Assembly: GCA_910578815.1 (NCBI GenBank)
Contig: CAJTSE010000022.1
Location: 52,065-64,882, forward strand
Length of the DNA stretch: 12,818 nt
Origin: an uncultured Acetatifactor sp.
GTDB taxonomy: Bacteria > Bacillota > Clostridia > Lachnospirales > Lachnospiraceae
Direction of reading: 5' to 3'
A model generated the notes under the pieces. That model saw only the letters and a program-made list of their open reading frames with translations, did not search any database and had not been told where the DNA came from. Positions 12,756 to 12,818 of this stretch are shown here, piece by piece (position 1 is the stretch's first letter; each line of letters opens with the position of its first letter). Position numbers and translations under genes: made by a program.

Positions 12756-12818
12756 CTGCATGCCCCTCCTTGTATAATGTATTTAGGTTGTTCAAGGGAT
12801 ACCTATAAACCCTCAGAC
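12748..12818 (-). CDS. C-terminal end of a gene upstream of the ATPase, probably the transposase
   Basis: A minus-strand frame is open from the right edge to TGA at 12750-12748, giving LRVYRYPLNNLNTLYKEGHADV as the last residues. The stop overlaps the ATPase ATG (ATGTATGA), the usual coupling in operons, and the ATPase ribosome binding site lies inside this frame. In related elements the gene before a TniB/ExeA-type ATPase encodes the DDE transposase, so that is the likely identity. Only 23 codons are visible and none is diagnostic. The other two minus frames here are closed by stops. Confidence 0.45.
   Translation of the reverse strand, partial: LRVYRYPLNNLNTLYKEGHADV

Larger units (their letters stand above)
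11275..12818 (-). mobile_element. One end of a Mu/Tn7/Tn5053-like transposon with a TniB/ExeA-type ATPase
   Basis: From the right edge leftwards on the minus strand: the end of an upstream gene (probably transposase), an AAA+ ATPase, a small coupled gene, about 140 bases without genes, and three 14-bp direct repeats at the junction with the truncated recombinase. Overlapping genes ending in a repeat-bearing terminus, abutting an interrupted foreign gene, are what transposons with DDE transposase plus ATPase show. The exact end cannot be placed; TGTCACAG at 11276 is a candidate. Bases 11262-11275 are of unclear origin. A target duplication cannot be checked because the other end lies outside the window. 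Confidence 0.6.

Overview
The window looks like a chromosome segment of a Gram-positive, low-to-mid-GC anaerobe of the Clostridia, probably Lachnospiraceae. This rests on the glgC-glgD pair, strong AGGAGG ribosome binding sites, Lgt and YchF of clostridial type, and gut-Firmicutes mobile-element debris. No 16S or other species marker is present, so the taxonomy is inference.

Region 1 (1-5208) is ordinary core genome. A repeat-containing Ala/Glu/Lys/Gly-rich protein runs off the left edge on the minus strand. Divergent from it is the glgC-glgD glycogen operon, with a 7-nt overlap. Then come lgt and ychF on the minus strand. A two-way terminator separates glgD from lgt.

Region 2 (5209-8605) is decaying accessory DNA. 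It holds a gene-poor stretch with a possible dispersed repeat and an HSL-type alpha/beta hydrolase gene intact except for two adjacent in-frame TAA codons. Next are fragments of an XRE regulator and of a response-regulator receiver domain, abutting the left end of a truncated IS256-family element. Last is a YtrA/GntR regulator with a clear promoter and operator, next to its ABC ATPase partner, which is broken by a frameshift, an amber codon and loss of its 3' end.

Region 3 (8606-11261) looks like the remnant of an integrative conjugative element or plasmid. It has an iteron-like cluster (consensus about ACTATCACGGAAAC), three Spo0A-box-like sites, and a compact locus that looks like a type I toxin-antitoxin system. 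That locus has a 29-aa membrane peptide gene facing a convergent small RNA with a shared terminator. A small conserved-looking protein and the C-terminal half of a frameshifted large serine recombinase follow.

Region 4 (11262-12818) is one end of a transposon with a TniB/ExeA-type AAA+ ATPase, which appears to have inserted into or recombined with the recombinase gene. It has three 14-bp direct repeats 23-24 bp apart at the boundary, as in the ends of Mu/Tn7/Tn552-type elements. Then come a small damaged downstream gene, the intact ATPase, and the last codons of an overlapping upstream gene, presumably the transposase, which runs off the right edge.

No CRISPR array, tRNA or rRNA was found. 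The most interesting parts are the toxin/RNA locus with its origin-like neighbourhood (8850-9735) and the transposon end with its ATPase.
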